From Eukaryota sp. TZLM1-RC (taxonomy: Eukaryota; Metamonada: BaSk clade), in NCBI GenBank assembly GCA_040285825.1, contig JAUPSS010000004.1:1840550-1904549 (forward strand): a stretch of 64,000 nucleotides of DNA, in the 5' to 3' direction. Position numbers and translations under genes: made by a program. Shown here piece after piece: positions 1-7,679 of this stretch (the first letter of the stretch is position 1; each line of letters starts with the position of its first letter). Under the pieces are notes generated by a model. That model had not been told where the DNA came from. It saw only the letters and a list, made by a program, of their open reading frames with translations, and made no database searches.

Positions 1-317
1 TTCACTTGCCAAATTGCAGTTCTAGTTTCTTGTATTGAATTCTTGGCTGATATTGTTTCCTTCTCGATTGTTTGAAACACCTACAAATTTAACAATAAGA
101 ATGTTCTTTGAACAAGGCCTTTGAGTAACACATCATGATGACTATCATCAACGAAACTTATGTCAGATTGATCAGTCCGATATTAAACTAAGATTTCTGA
201 AAAATTCAATTTAAATCCGTACACATTCATAACAGTAAATCGTCCTTGAACAAAAGGTATGGAAACAATTACAATTGGACAAAAGAGTTGGAGATCCAGC
301 CTGACCACAGTCACAAA
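1..317. other. intergenic, nothing recognised
   Basis: AT-rich sequence without a convincing ORF. It lies downstream of the minus-strand MJ1316/RCC1 gene and could hold its 3' UTR, or a frameshifted remainder of its RCC1 repeats. I could not reconstruct further repeats by eye. Confidence 0.4.
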
Positions 318-809
318 TTAAAGCATGTGTGAGACTGACAAAGGAACTAAGTGTATGTAATGTATATTAGCAAATGTTGTGCAAATGTAATTGGTAGATT
401 TGTTCAGACCAAATCCATAGCAATTACCACAAGCAGTGAGTGCCAATGTATGATGAACACCTACACTACAAGAAACGATGTTAGAGAAGAAGGGTAACTG
501 GAAATTCTTTCTACCAGTAGCATGAGGAGGAAAATATCGGGAGAGAACACCAGGTGTTGGAGATGAGAATAAAGAAACAGAAGGTGCAACAGAGCCAATA
601 AGGTTGATTCGTTTTGTGCGAGACCAGAGAATTGAGTTTCCTTTAGATATGTAGCGAATTCTGTGAGATGGTACAGATAAGGCAAGAAAATCGTGAAGAG
701 GGAGGAAGAATACACCGCCAAATCTATCCTCAAAACCAACAAAGAAACGTTCTTTAGACAAAGAAGTATCGTGGACTAATCTGTTGATGATGCTGAGAGC
801 GTCTTTCAT
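318..809 (-). CDS. MJ1316 (DUF504) domain fused to a partial RCC1 repeat
   Basis: A 163-aa ORF. Residues about 1-70 match the MJ1316 RNA cyclic-group end recognition domain, known from archaeal proteins and eukaryotic LENG9-type proteins: a GFEDRFGG core, then PSHRIRYI and a W-S-R-T-K-R segment corresponding to the family's W-D-R motif. This domain is proposed to recognise 2',3'-cyclic phosphate RNA ends. Residues about 85-140 resemble one RCC1 blade (SVGVHHTLALTACGNCYGFG). RCC1 proteins normally carry about seven blades, so the ORF is short and may be truncated or frameshifted at its C-terminus. No signal peptide or membrane segment is seen. The MJ1316 call is fairly firm; the RCC1 call rests on one repeat. 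Confidence 0.6.
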   Translation of the reverse strand: MKDALSIINRLVHDTSLSKERFFVGFEDRFGGVFFLPLHDFLALSVPSHRIRYISKGNSILWSRTKRINLIGSVAPSVSLFSSPTPGVLSRYFPPHATGRKNFQLPFFSNIVSCSVGVHHTLALTACGNCYGFGLNKSTNYICTTFANIHYIHLVPLSVSHML

Positions 810-851
810 GAGTTACATAGAGTTGAAATTCCAGAAACTTTTACAAAGGAT

Positions 852-877
852 ACCTAGTTTATGAACCTAGTTTATGA
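852..877. repeat. 13-bp tandem direct repeat
   Basis: ACCTAGTTTATGA occurs twice head-to-tail (852-864 and 865-877), between the MJ1316/RCC1 gene and the first Fanzor element. The surrounding 810-1016 holds no other recognised feature; the left end of the Fanzor element may lie here but no terminal repeat is visible. Confidence 0.6.
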
Positions 878-1016
878 ATTGAGGGGAAAGTGTGGGAATA
901 GTGAAAACCTCCCAAAACCAAGTTGAGGGTTAAAAACCTCCCAGAACAGGCAACCAGAAGTCGAAAATGGGGTGACAAGTGTAAAATTTGATAGATGAGC
1001 TCTTTATTCTCACTAC

Positions 1017-2972
1017 ATGTCAGACACCCACTCTGTGGCACGTGTATTCACTCGGTCTTGTGCACTTAACTCGCTGCTGACCCCTGCAGCGGTGCAACAA
1101 ATTCGGACTGACCTTCCTTTGGTCACCGAGATTTGTCATGAAGCTTCTTTATTGCTTCAATCTTTTCTTCTAAATTTTCCGTTGGCATCAAGAGCTTTAG
1201 TGGAACAGGATGTATGGTATCTGTTTATGACCGTCATCACCACTGGTTCTTTTCCAAAGCCTTCCACATCTAAAGGCCAACGCCAATTACTCCATATCTT
1301 TTACAATGGATTTCTTCCTGAATGCCCACAAGACAGGTCTCTTGTTGCTGTGTGGGAAAATTCTTTAGTGCCTTACAGAAATTCATTCAATCTTTTCCTC
1401 AATGATTGGCTGCAGTCCCAGAACTGTAATTTTATCAATAGAAAAGGGCTTTCTCCTTACCTTGCTTGTCGGGCTCGTCAATTGGCCTCCAACGTTAAGA
1501 CAAGTTTACCTAAAATTTGTCAATCCTGGACAAAAAACTTTATTCGTGCTCATTGTAGAGCCCTGAATAAAACAAATGTCTTTGCAAATAATATTCTTTC
1601 ACTTTTGCCAGATGAACCACTAGCCCAACCCGAGGAAGTAGTAGTTGATTCTGTTCTTGAATACCTCATCAATTTCAATTTGAATAATTCAAGAGAAAGA
1701 TTCTTCTTATTAAATGCATGTAAGTTTATCTTGAATCTCTTTCAAAGATTTCCTACCACTGCCTCCCTACTGTCCTCACATGATAAAATCACCTTTTCAT
1801 CAAAGGAAATTGGTGAGCTTTTTCTCTTCAATCTTAAAATTTCACAATACTTACTCACTTTCTTTTCTCATATGCATTGCTGGAAGAAATTTAGAATAAT
1901 ACCTTTAGCTTCTCATAAAGGTTCTAAATTTATTGAGGTACCTTCACAAATTTTCCACTCTGTGAAAAAATTTCCAATTATTGAAGGATCATCTTCCAAA
2001 ACAAAGTTTATCAAAAATACATGTCTGAAACGAATATTCAAACAATGTCCTTACCAAAAATTCAATATCAACAGAAAAAGTTTGAAAAATAGATTTAACA
2101 AAATTTTATTGAAAACTAATGGTAATGAACTGCTTTTGACCTTTGAAGGTAAAAATAATGACTCAGAAAACACAGATGAGCTGGATGAACCACCGAAAAG
2201 AAAAGAAGATCAAAAAAATGAAATGAAAAGTGACCCTAATGCCAACAAAACCAGAGAAACACAGTTGAAGGGTACTAAAAAAATGCCCCGTCGAAGACGT
2301 AGACATCCAGTCGAAATTTTACCTGAAAGCCCCCTTATCGGCGTTGATCTTGGCCAATCAAGATTATGTGGTTACTTCTTAAATGATAATCAATGTGGAG
2401 TTATCCCTTGTCCAACTGGCAGAAGATACATGACAAAACCTTCACCCAGTAAACACTGTCCCAACCAATATTCCGTTCAAAATTTCAACCAATATTTGAA
2501 CCATTGGAATTTGGTCAGGAGGAAAGTGTATTTGGAAAGTAATCGCCAGAAATGGAAAATAATTAAATTTGATAACCGCAGACGAAAAGAGAGACGGTTC
2601 AGAGAGAGTCTCAACAAATTTCAAAGGCTGGCTGGACATCCTGAAAAACTCTATCTTGCTGTGGGTTCTGCTAATTTCCCTTCTCATTGCCGAAAAGTCA
2701 ATCGATATGGATCAGCAAGAGCTTTCAGAAAATGGTTGTGTTATCAAAAAAACGTGAAGCACTTGTCAACCAGTGAATTTAATACAAGCAAAATGTCAAG
2801 TTGTTGCATGGCCGAGAATATTCAAGCAGGCTCATGGCAGATGCGTATTTGTACTGAGTGTCAAATAGTATATGACAGAGATATTTCCGCTGCAAAAAAT
2901 ATTCAAATTAAGAAGAAAGCGGAATTGTGGCCGGAACGGTACATTTGCCCAGATGCTCTGTTGAGAAGATGA
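1017..2972 (+). CDS. Fanzor-type RNA-guided nuclease (TnpB-like), intact ORF
   Basis: A 651-aa uninterrupted ORF. Fanzors are eukaryotic relatives of transposon TnpB, which cut DNA under guidance of an RNA made from the element's 3' end. The C-terminal RuvC core is recognisable: motif I IGVDLGQS with D444, motif II TSEFNTSK with E587, motif III YDRDISAAKN with D620/D622, plus a zinc ribbon between II and III. The ribbon is odd: the usual TSKxCxxC reads TSKMSSCC, so the first Cys position is Ser; the second pair (C612, C615) is normal. The N-terminal 400 residues are helical and not recognised. A very basic stretch (RRRRRH) precedes motif I. The first ATG was chosen. A decayed sister copy lies on the minus strand at 19.5-21.65 kb; homology between the two begins near 1122. 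Confidence 0.85.
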   Translation: MSDTHSVARVFTRSCALNSLLTPAAVQQIRTDLPLVTEICHEASLLLQSFLLNFPLASRALVEQDVWYLFMTVITTGSFPKPSTSKGQRQLLHIFYNGFLPECPQDRSLVAVWENSLVPYRNSFNLFLNDWLQSQNCNFINRKGLSPYLACRARQLASNVKTSLPKICQSWTKNFIRAHCRALNKTNVFANNILSLLPDEPLAQPEEVVVDSVLEYLINFNLNNSRERFFLLNACKFILNLFQRFPTTASLLSSHDKITFSSKEIGELFLFNLKISQYLLTFFSHMHCWKKFRIIPLASHKGSKFIEVPSQIFHSVKKFPIIEGSSSKTKFIKNTCLKRIFKQCPYQKFNINRKSLKNRFNKILLKTNGNELLLTFEGKNNDSENTDELDEPPKRKEDQKNEMKSDPNANKTRETQLKGTKKMPRRRRRHPVEILPESPLIGVDLGQSRLCGYFLNDNQCGVIPCPTGRRYMTKPSPSKHCPNQYSVQNFNQYLNHWNLVRRKVYLESNRQKWKIIKFDNRRRKERRFRESLNKFQRLAGHPEKLYLAVGSANFPSHCRKVNRYGSARAFRKWLCYQKNVKHLSTSEFNTSKMSSCCMAENIQAGSWQMRICTECQIVYDRDISAAKNIQIKKKAELWPERYICPDALLRR

Positions 2973-3248
2973 ATGGGGAACCTGAGCATACAGAAACAAA
3001 AACTTTTGAGACCGATCTACAAATGCCCTAGTAGCATTTGGTAGATCCACTTAGATACATCAAGTCGCGAGGCTTTGTTCTGTGAAAGCAGTAGGTGTAT
3101 TTAAGTGAGGTAGCCCATTGATGAAGATCATGATTGTCTTTGTCAAATGATGCTACATGTCTCTTACAACCTGTGAGTAGACATTGAGAAAGTTGAAAAC
3201 AGGAGTGAATTTCACAGGGGAATGCATGATAAGTGAAATTCACAGTAG
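2973..3248 (+). mobile_element. Fanzor element right end with terminal hairpin, candidate guide-RNA region
   Basis: The 276 bases after the Fanzor stop are conserved in the sister copy (19488-19824, reverse strand), apart from an AT-rich insertion of about 62 bp there. They end in a perfect 11-bp inverted repeat: GTGAATTTCAC at 3205-3215 and GTGAAATTCAC at 3233-3243, with a 17-nt loop. Homology between copies stops a few bases later, after AGTAG. In TnpB and Fanzor elements the guide (omega) RNA comes from the 3' end of the gene and the flank, so this conserved non-coding stretch is the natural candidate. That assignment is inference. Confidence 0.55.
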
Positions 3249-3295
3249 CAAATGTTTAGTGAACATTGTTCCATCAATTCCCTGCCATTATTCCA

Positions 3296-5035
3296 ATGAA
3301 TTCTTCTGTCCACCACAGGACAGGTTCTGGTAACTACCATCATTATCTGGCTGAGTCGCTGTCAGATTCTGAGTCCTTTGATTCTTTTCAAGGATGGCAT
3401 CCCAAATTTCATCAACGATTTTCCATTGGAAATAAACCTTCTGGAGCTCCTTATTTCCGTAAAGCACTCTTGGGCAATAGTGCATACGTTGTTCGAGATG
3501 CTGAAAAACTCATTCAAAACGGCAGTCCTCCCAGCATCTCAAACTGGTTTATTGATCTTGCCAAGACATCTTCCATTCTTACCCCAGATAAGGATGATAT
3601 AATAAGCGCTGTTTTCAGGTTTAAATGGAGCGTAGATTCTTCTGTAAATGAAGCTTTTTTATCCTTTGTCTACAACCTTATCGCGTCAAACAGTTACTTC
3701 TTCCAACCGTGTATTCGCTTTTTGGTCTCTTCTGTCATTCAAGACCCCTTGCCTGATCAGAAGACGGTGGAAATGGTACAAGAAAGGTTATTACAATTCT
3801 ATCAGCTTGTCCCCTCTTCTCACAATGTTTTTGTTGACACTTTAACGACTAACTTTCCACACAGAGTTGTCGATGTGTCTGTTATTGTTCAGTATTTGAA
3901 GTTTATTCTATTCTTCATTTCTAGAGTTTCTGCTTTTAGAGGCAAACTTTGGGAAGTCATTTTTAGTAAGCTTTTGGAAATTGATGTTGAAATTAAATTG
4001 GAAGATATTATTGACTCTGATGACGAAGATGATTTGAAGTTTGATGACGTGATTGATGGTTATAATGATGACTCTGATGACCCTATAAGCGGTCAGAATT
4101 CCCTTGACCCCCATGCGATTTCTGAGCTAGCCAAGTCGATGGCAGACAAGTTGGATAGTTGTATGGAGGTTTTATTTAGGTTTATTTCTGACTTTTATTC
4201 CAATTGCACTAGTGAAACTCAGTTTTTAACTGATTTAGTTGAGTTTCAACTCGATTGTTTTGATTCTCTTCTTGCCAGAACTCACAGATCAAAATTCGTG
4301 CAGTTTTTGATCTTTTACTCCATCGCAGTCTCATCAGAACGATCACTCAAAGCCAATCAGAATGTAATTGACCCTAATCGTCAATCAAATCCAGAAGCTG
4401 CTGATGCATTTGTTGCCTTTTTGTTGAAGAGAATACTGTCTCCTGATGCTGAAGTTGAACGCTTCAAACCCCTTTGTGTTGGGTATTTGGGTTCATTTAT
4501 TGCTAGAGCCAGTTTCATTCCACTCAAAATGATTAAGTTTGTTTTAACGATTCTAGCTGATTGGTGTAGAAATTACGTTGATTTTTATGGAAATCCAACG
4601 ACTGATATTGACTTTAGTAGACATCTCTTGTTTTACCATGTTGCCATTTCTTTACTATATGTTTTATGTTTTCATTTGGAATCAATTGTTAAATCACCAG
4701 GTGGACTGAGTTTTGCTCATTCTTTGAAGCTGGATTACCTTTTGTTAAGTCGACTGAATCCATTAAAGTTCTGTCTAGAAACTGTGGCTAATGAGTTCGG
4801 CAGGATAGCTGCCGAAACTGGAGTTGTTGACTGTCGTAATGTCTTGCTATCAAACTCCAAAATGCTGGTTTCCGATTATTCTGATTACGGTCAACCAAAA
4901 GGTGCTCTTGTTGATGCCTACTTTCCCTTTGATCCTTACCTTTTAACTGAATCAGCCCAGTTTGTTGAGCCTTTCTATAGGGATTGGGGGGATTGTGGAG
5001 ATGATGATTCTGAGGGAAGTGAAATGGAAAGTTGA
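3296..5035 (+). CDS. RRN3: RRN3/TIF-IA, RNA polymerase I initiation factor
   Basis: A 579-aa protein counted from the first in-frame ATG (the frame is open a little further upstream without an ATG). RRN3 binds RNA polymerase I and brings it to the rDNA promoter in the nucleolus. Family hallmarks are visible: the segment around LLEIDVEIKLEDI followed by an acidic loop (DSDDEDD), SFIPLKMIKFVLTIL in the HEAT-repeat region, the conserved LNPLKFCLETVANEFGRIA, and the C-terminal YFPFDPYLL. An acidic tail (DCGDDDSEGSEMES) closes the protein. It starts about 50 bp after the end of the first Fanzor element, so that element probably inserted just upstream of, or into, its promoter. Length is close to the usual 600-650 aa. 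Confidence 0.9.
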   Translation: MNSSVHHRTGSGNYHHYLAESLSDSESFDSFQGWHPKFHQRFSIGNKPSGAPYFRKALLGNSAYVVRDAEKLIQNGSPPSISNWFIDLAKTSSILTPDKDDIISAVFRFKWSVDSSVNEAFLSFVYNLIASNSYFFQPCIRFLVSSVIQDPLPDQKTVEMVQERLLQFYQLVPSSHNVFVDTLTTNFPHRVVDVSVIVQYLKFILFFISRVSAFRGKLWEVIFSKLLEIDVEIKLEDIIDSDDEDDLKFDDVIDGYNDDSDDPISGQNSLDPHAISELAKSMADKLDSCMEVLFRFISDFYSNCTSETQFLTDLVEFQLDCFDSLLARTHRSKFVQFLIFYSIAVSSERSLKANQNVIDPNRQSNPEAADAFVAFLLKRILSPDAEVERFKPLCVGYLGSFIARASFIPLKMIKFVLTILADWCRNYVDFYGNPTTDIDFSRHLLFYHVAISLLYVLCFHLESIVKSPGGLSFAHSLKLDYLLLSRLNPLKFCLETVANEFGRIAAETGVVDCRNVLLSNSKMLVSDYSDYGQPKGALVDAYFPFDPYLLTESAQFVEPFYRDWGDCGDDDSEGSEMES

Positions 5036-5343
5036 TCTTAGTTTTTTAGTTTTAGTTTTATTGTATAGTTTTGTGGGTTTGTTGTTTTTTAAATTTGATT
5101 GTTTATAAAATAATAATTTATGGCCATGTGATTGTGTTGTGTAGTTTTTCACAACACAAAGTGGGATAAAGTGAAACCAAATTCTTTCCAAAAGTCAACA
5201 GTACAAGAAACCTTTGTCCCTGCTTGTTCGTGTTGAGCATGTAAAATACCAACTGGTTCCATTTGCTGTTTTTTTGATAACATTGGAATATCTGGTATGA
5301 AATTTCCAACCTTTCATATGTTTAATACCATAAAGGGCAGGAT
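5036..5343. other. intergenic, nothing recognised
   Basis: RRN3 3' flank, T-rich directly after the stop, then mixed sequence with many stops in all frames. It could be decayed retroelement DNA leading into the remnant at 5344-5496, but I see no motif. Confidence 0.3.
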
Positions 5344-5496
5344 AAAAATTGGTACAGTAAAATTGCTGTTCATACTGTCAAAGCCATTCCAGAATTGATA
5401 ACCAAAGCACTGAGACAGAGAGAAATTGAGTATGAAAATCGTGCATTCAACGTATTTGATGATGATGAAGCGTGCATTGAGGATATTGAGTTCTAG
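5344..5496 (+). mobile_element. retroelement 3'-terminal coding remnant
   Basis: A short open stretch reading KNWYSKIAVHTVKAIPEL and ending DDEACIEDIEF-stop. It aligns by eye with the C-terminus of the retroelement at 17.04-17.25 kb: a Trp followed by a basic-Ile step, then YE..A..VF..E, then an acidic DI ending. It is probably a strongly decayed fragment of the same superfamily. The similarity is weak and short. Confidence 0.4.
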
Positions 5497-5583
5497 TTAA
5501 ATGTCAATTGTTAAATGTTTTTGAAAAAATGAATTAATTTTTAAAAAGCTTTTTCAACAAGATATTCATCTTTTCAACCAACA

Positions 5584-6788
5584 ATGGCGACTAGAACTGT
5601 TGTTTGTGATATGGGGACCGGTGTATGTGGCTTATGTATCTTTAATCGAAGTTCATCAAAACCGGTTTCGCTGGAGATAAACTTCCTCGATGTGTCTTCC
5701 CTTCTGTAGTCGGCCGTCCTCTTCTTCGTGCCGATGAAACTCTTGGGGGTTCTACAGTCCCCGATCTTCTTGTAGGTGACGACTGTGCTCAGTATCTTTC
5801 TATCCTTAACACTTCTTACCCTCTGGAAAACGGAATTGTCAAAAACTGGGAAGACATGCGGCACCTCTTCAGCTACATGTTTCACAAACGTCTCGAAGTT
5901 GACCCCTCGGAATCTCGTGTACTCCTCACTGAAGCAGCCAACACTCCTGGTCCAGCCAAGAAGAAGATGATGGAAGAAATGTTTGAATACTTCAACGTTC
6001 CTTCCATGCAGATCTTCATCCAAGCTCTCCTCGTCTTGTTCTCTCAAGGTGTAGATACGGGAGTTGTGGTAGACAGTGGGGATGGAGTCACTCATCTCAT
6101 GCCTGTCTATGAAGGCTTGCTATTGGATCATTTGGTAAAGCGCATAGATATAGCCGGAAGAGATTTAACTCGTTACATGATGAAACTCTTGCTTCGCCAA
6201 GGTTACACACTGAACAGGACTAATGATTTTGAAAGTGTACGTAAAATGAAAGAGGATCTTTGCTATTGTTCAGTCCATCCTGATATAGATACGAGATTGG
6301 CAACAGAAAGCACCACATTAATGAGAGAATTTTCCCTTCCTGATGGCCAACGAGTTAAGCTAGCAAGAGAAAGATTTGAAGCTGTCGAGCCACTATTTAA
6401 TCCTGAGCTGATTGGTAGAGAGGTTGGGGGTGTTGGTGAACAACTTTTTGATTTGATTTCTTCTGCACCAATGGATGTAAGACCAAAGTTTTATGCCAAT
6501 GTCTACGTTTCTGGTGGTAGCACAATGTTTCCTGGTTTTCCTGACCGTTTGGAGCAAGATATAAAGAAGATTTACAAGGAAAAGGTATTAAAAGGAGTAA
6601 AAGATAAGAGCCTGAAGATTAAGATTGAGATTCATCGTCATTCACAGCGAAAGAACTTTGTCTTTTCAGGAGCTTCTTTATTAGGGGAAATTTCCACAAA
6701 TAGGGATGAATTTTGGATTCACAAACACGAATGGGAAGAACAAGGTGCTGAAAGGTGTCTTCGCAGATTAGGGCGAATTGTTCAGTAG
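5584..6788 (+). CDS. ARP2: Actin-related protein 2, one 29-nt intron
   Basis: Best model is join(5584..5622, 5652..6788), 391 aa, close to the usual 390-395 for Arp2. Exon 1 encodes MATRTVVCDMGTG; exon 2 resumes with FIKTGFAGDKLPRC, restoring the first phosphate-binding loop of the actin fold. Further signatures: VVDSGDGVTHLMPVYEG (second phosphate loop), GRDLTRYMMKLL, YVSGGSTMFPGFPDRL and the C-terminal HSQRKNFVFSGASLL segment typical of Arp2 rather than conventional actin. Arp2 is a subunit of the Arp2/3 complex that nucleates branched actin. Without removing the intron the first ATG runs into a stop about 40 codons on. The alternative, a start at the internal ATG at 5856, would lose the nucleotide-binding loop. 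Confidence 0.9.
5623..5651 (+). other. 29-nt spliceosomal mini-intron in ARP2
   Basis: The sequence starts GTATGT, has CTTTAAT near its 3' end and finishes in AAG. Removing it joins GGG ACC GGT to TTC ATC AAA and restores the conserved actin-fold N-terminus in frame. Length 29 is not a multiple of three and the retained form meets a stop. Confidence 0.8.
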
Positions 6789-7245
6789 TTTATGAGTTAT
6801 TTGTATAGTTTTCGGGGTTTTATAAATATTTATTTATTTGGGTTTTTAGTGATTAAAACAGTTTAATTTCTGTCAAACTAAGAAACATAAATGTTAAATA
6901 ATAGTAAAAATAAATCAAGGGATTAAAAGAACTTATCTTGCTTCCCCCTTCTTCACATGGCCTTAGTCTTAGGTTTATATGTTATTGTTGAAGATCAGCT
7001 GGTTCATGTTTAATAAATAACAATGTCAAAATTATTGATACAATTGAAATAATGGCGTTCCAGAGACGACAAAAAAACTAGCTTTAAACCTACGTATTGT
7101 TTCAGAGGAGAAATGGGCTCACTGAGATTAGTGGCCAATTATTCAAGGATTCTAGAACGTCTGTGTTAAAGGATGAAGGTCGGAATGTTGTACAAAAAAT
7201 TCCCCAATCTCTCAATAATCTCAATCCAATCTCAATGAAAAACAC
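6789..7245. other. ARP2 3' flank and decayed sequence
   Basis: T-rich 3' flank of ARP2 up to about 6950, then sequence with stops in every frame. From about 7066 it may be the ruined upstream part of the Fanzor remnant that starts at 7246, but no motif could be read. Confidence 0.3.
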
Positions 7246-7663
7246 ATGAAATTCAAAGAACCAACCAAAGGACAAGGATTGAGAATTCTATTTAAAAAAA
7301 GTTGGTGATAAAGTCTTTTTAATTGATGAGTTTCGAACCAGTTGTTGTTTCAACTGTAAGAAAGCGGAGAAAACAGTTGAAACATTCCGATGGTGCAGAA
7401 ATCCTAGGCCATGGAAGAGGCATGAGATGTCTATTCGTCACGGGCTTACAATGTGTAAATCATGTGAAAGTTTGTGGAATAGAGATCGAAATGCTTCGCT
7501 GAATACATGGGCAGTGATAGTAGCACATGTAAAAGGTGGAGAAAGACTCAAGGTTGATGAAGGTTCAAAGAAGAAGGTATCAACTGAGGAGAAAATTTTC
7601 CACTTCTCAAAAACTCAGGCCCTCTTCATCAGTGTAAAAAGGACACTTATTTCATTGTTATAG
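7246..7663 (+). pseudogene. Fanzor C-terminal remnant, frameshifted
   Basis: Two overlapping frames give the end of a Fanzor. First comes KFKEPTKGQGLRILFKK, then after a one-base shift in an A7 run (about 7292-7298) DKVFLIDEFRTSCCFNC. This contains RuvC motif II (IDEFRTS) and the first zinc-ribbon half; next RHGLTMCKSC and motif III WNRDRNASLN follow. The order and spacing are those of Fanzor proteins. Everything upstream (motif I, N-terminus) is missing. The last residues of the open frame run into the conserved module upstream of UGGT, so the remnant abuts that gene's promoter. It belongs to a different subfamily from the 1.0-kb element, since the residues around the motifs differ. Confidence 0.75.
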
Positions 7664-7676
7664 ACAATAGCTGTAA
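7588..7676 (+). promoter_or_regulatory. shared upstream module, UGGT copy
   Basis: About 85 bp immediately before the UGGT ATG that recur upstream of the aspartic protease (14110-14193) and the ABHD13-like gene (54890-54975, reverse). Recognisable blocks in order: CTTCTCAAAAACTCAG, a GGCCCTC block, CATCAGTGTAAAAAGGACAC, TTTCATTGTTATAGACAAT. Its position 4-95 bases before three start codons suggests a core promoter or 5' leader. It could instead be a dispersed repeat. Confidence 0.6.
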
Positions 7677-7679
7677 CTA

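Noticed and set aside
3028-3243. Antisense open frame at the Fanzor right end (71 codons), also open in the second copy (19493-19756)
   Set aside because: It begins at a GTG inside the hairpin, overlaps conserved non-coding element DNA and differs between copies at replacement sites. Shared openness is explained by the near identity of the two copies.
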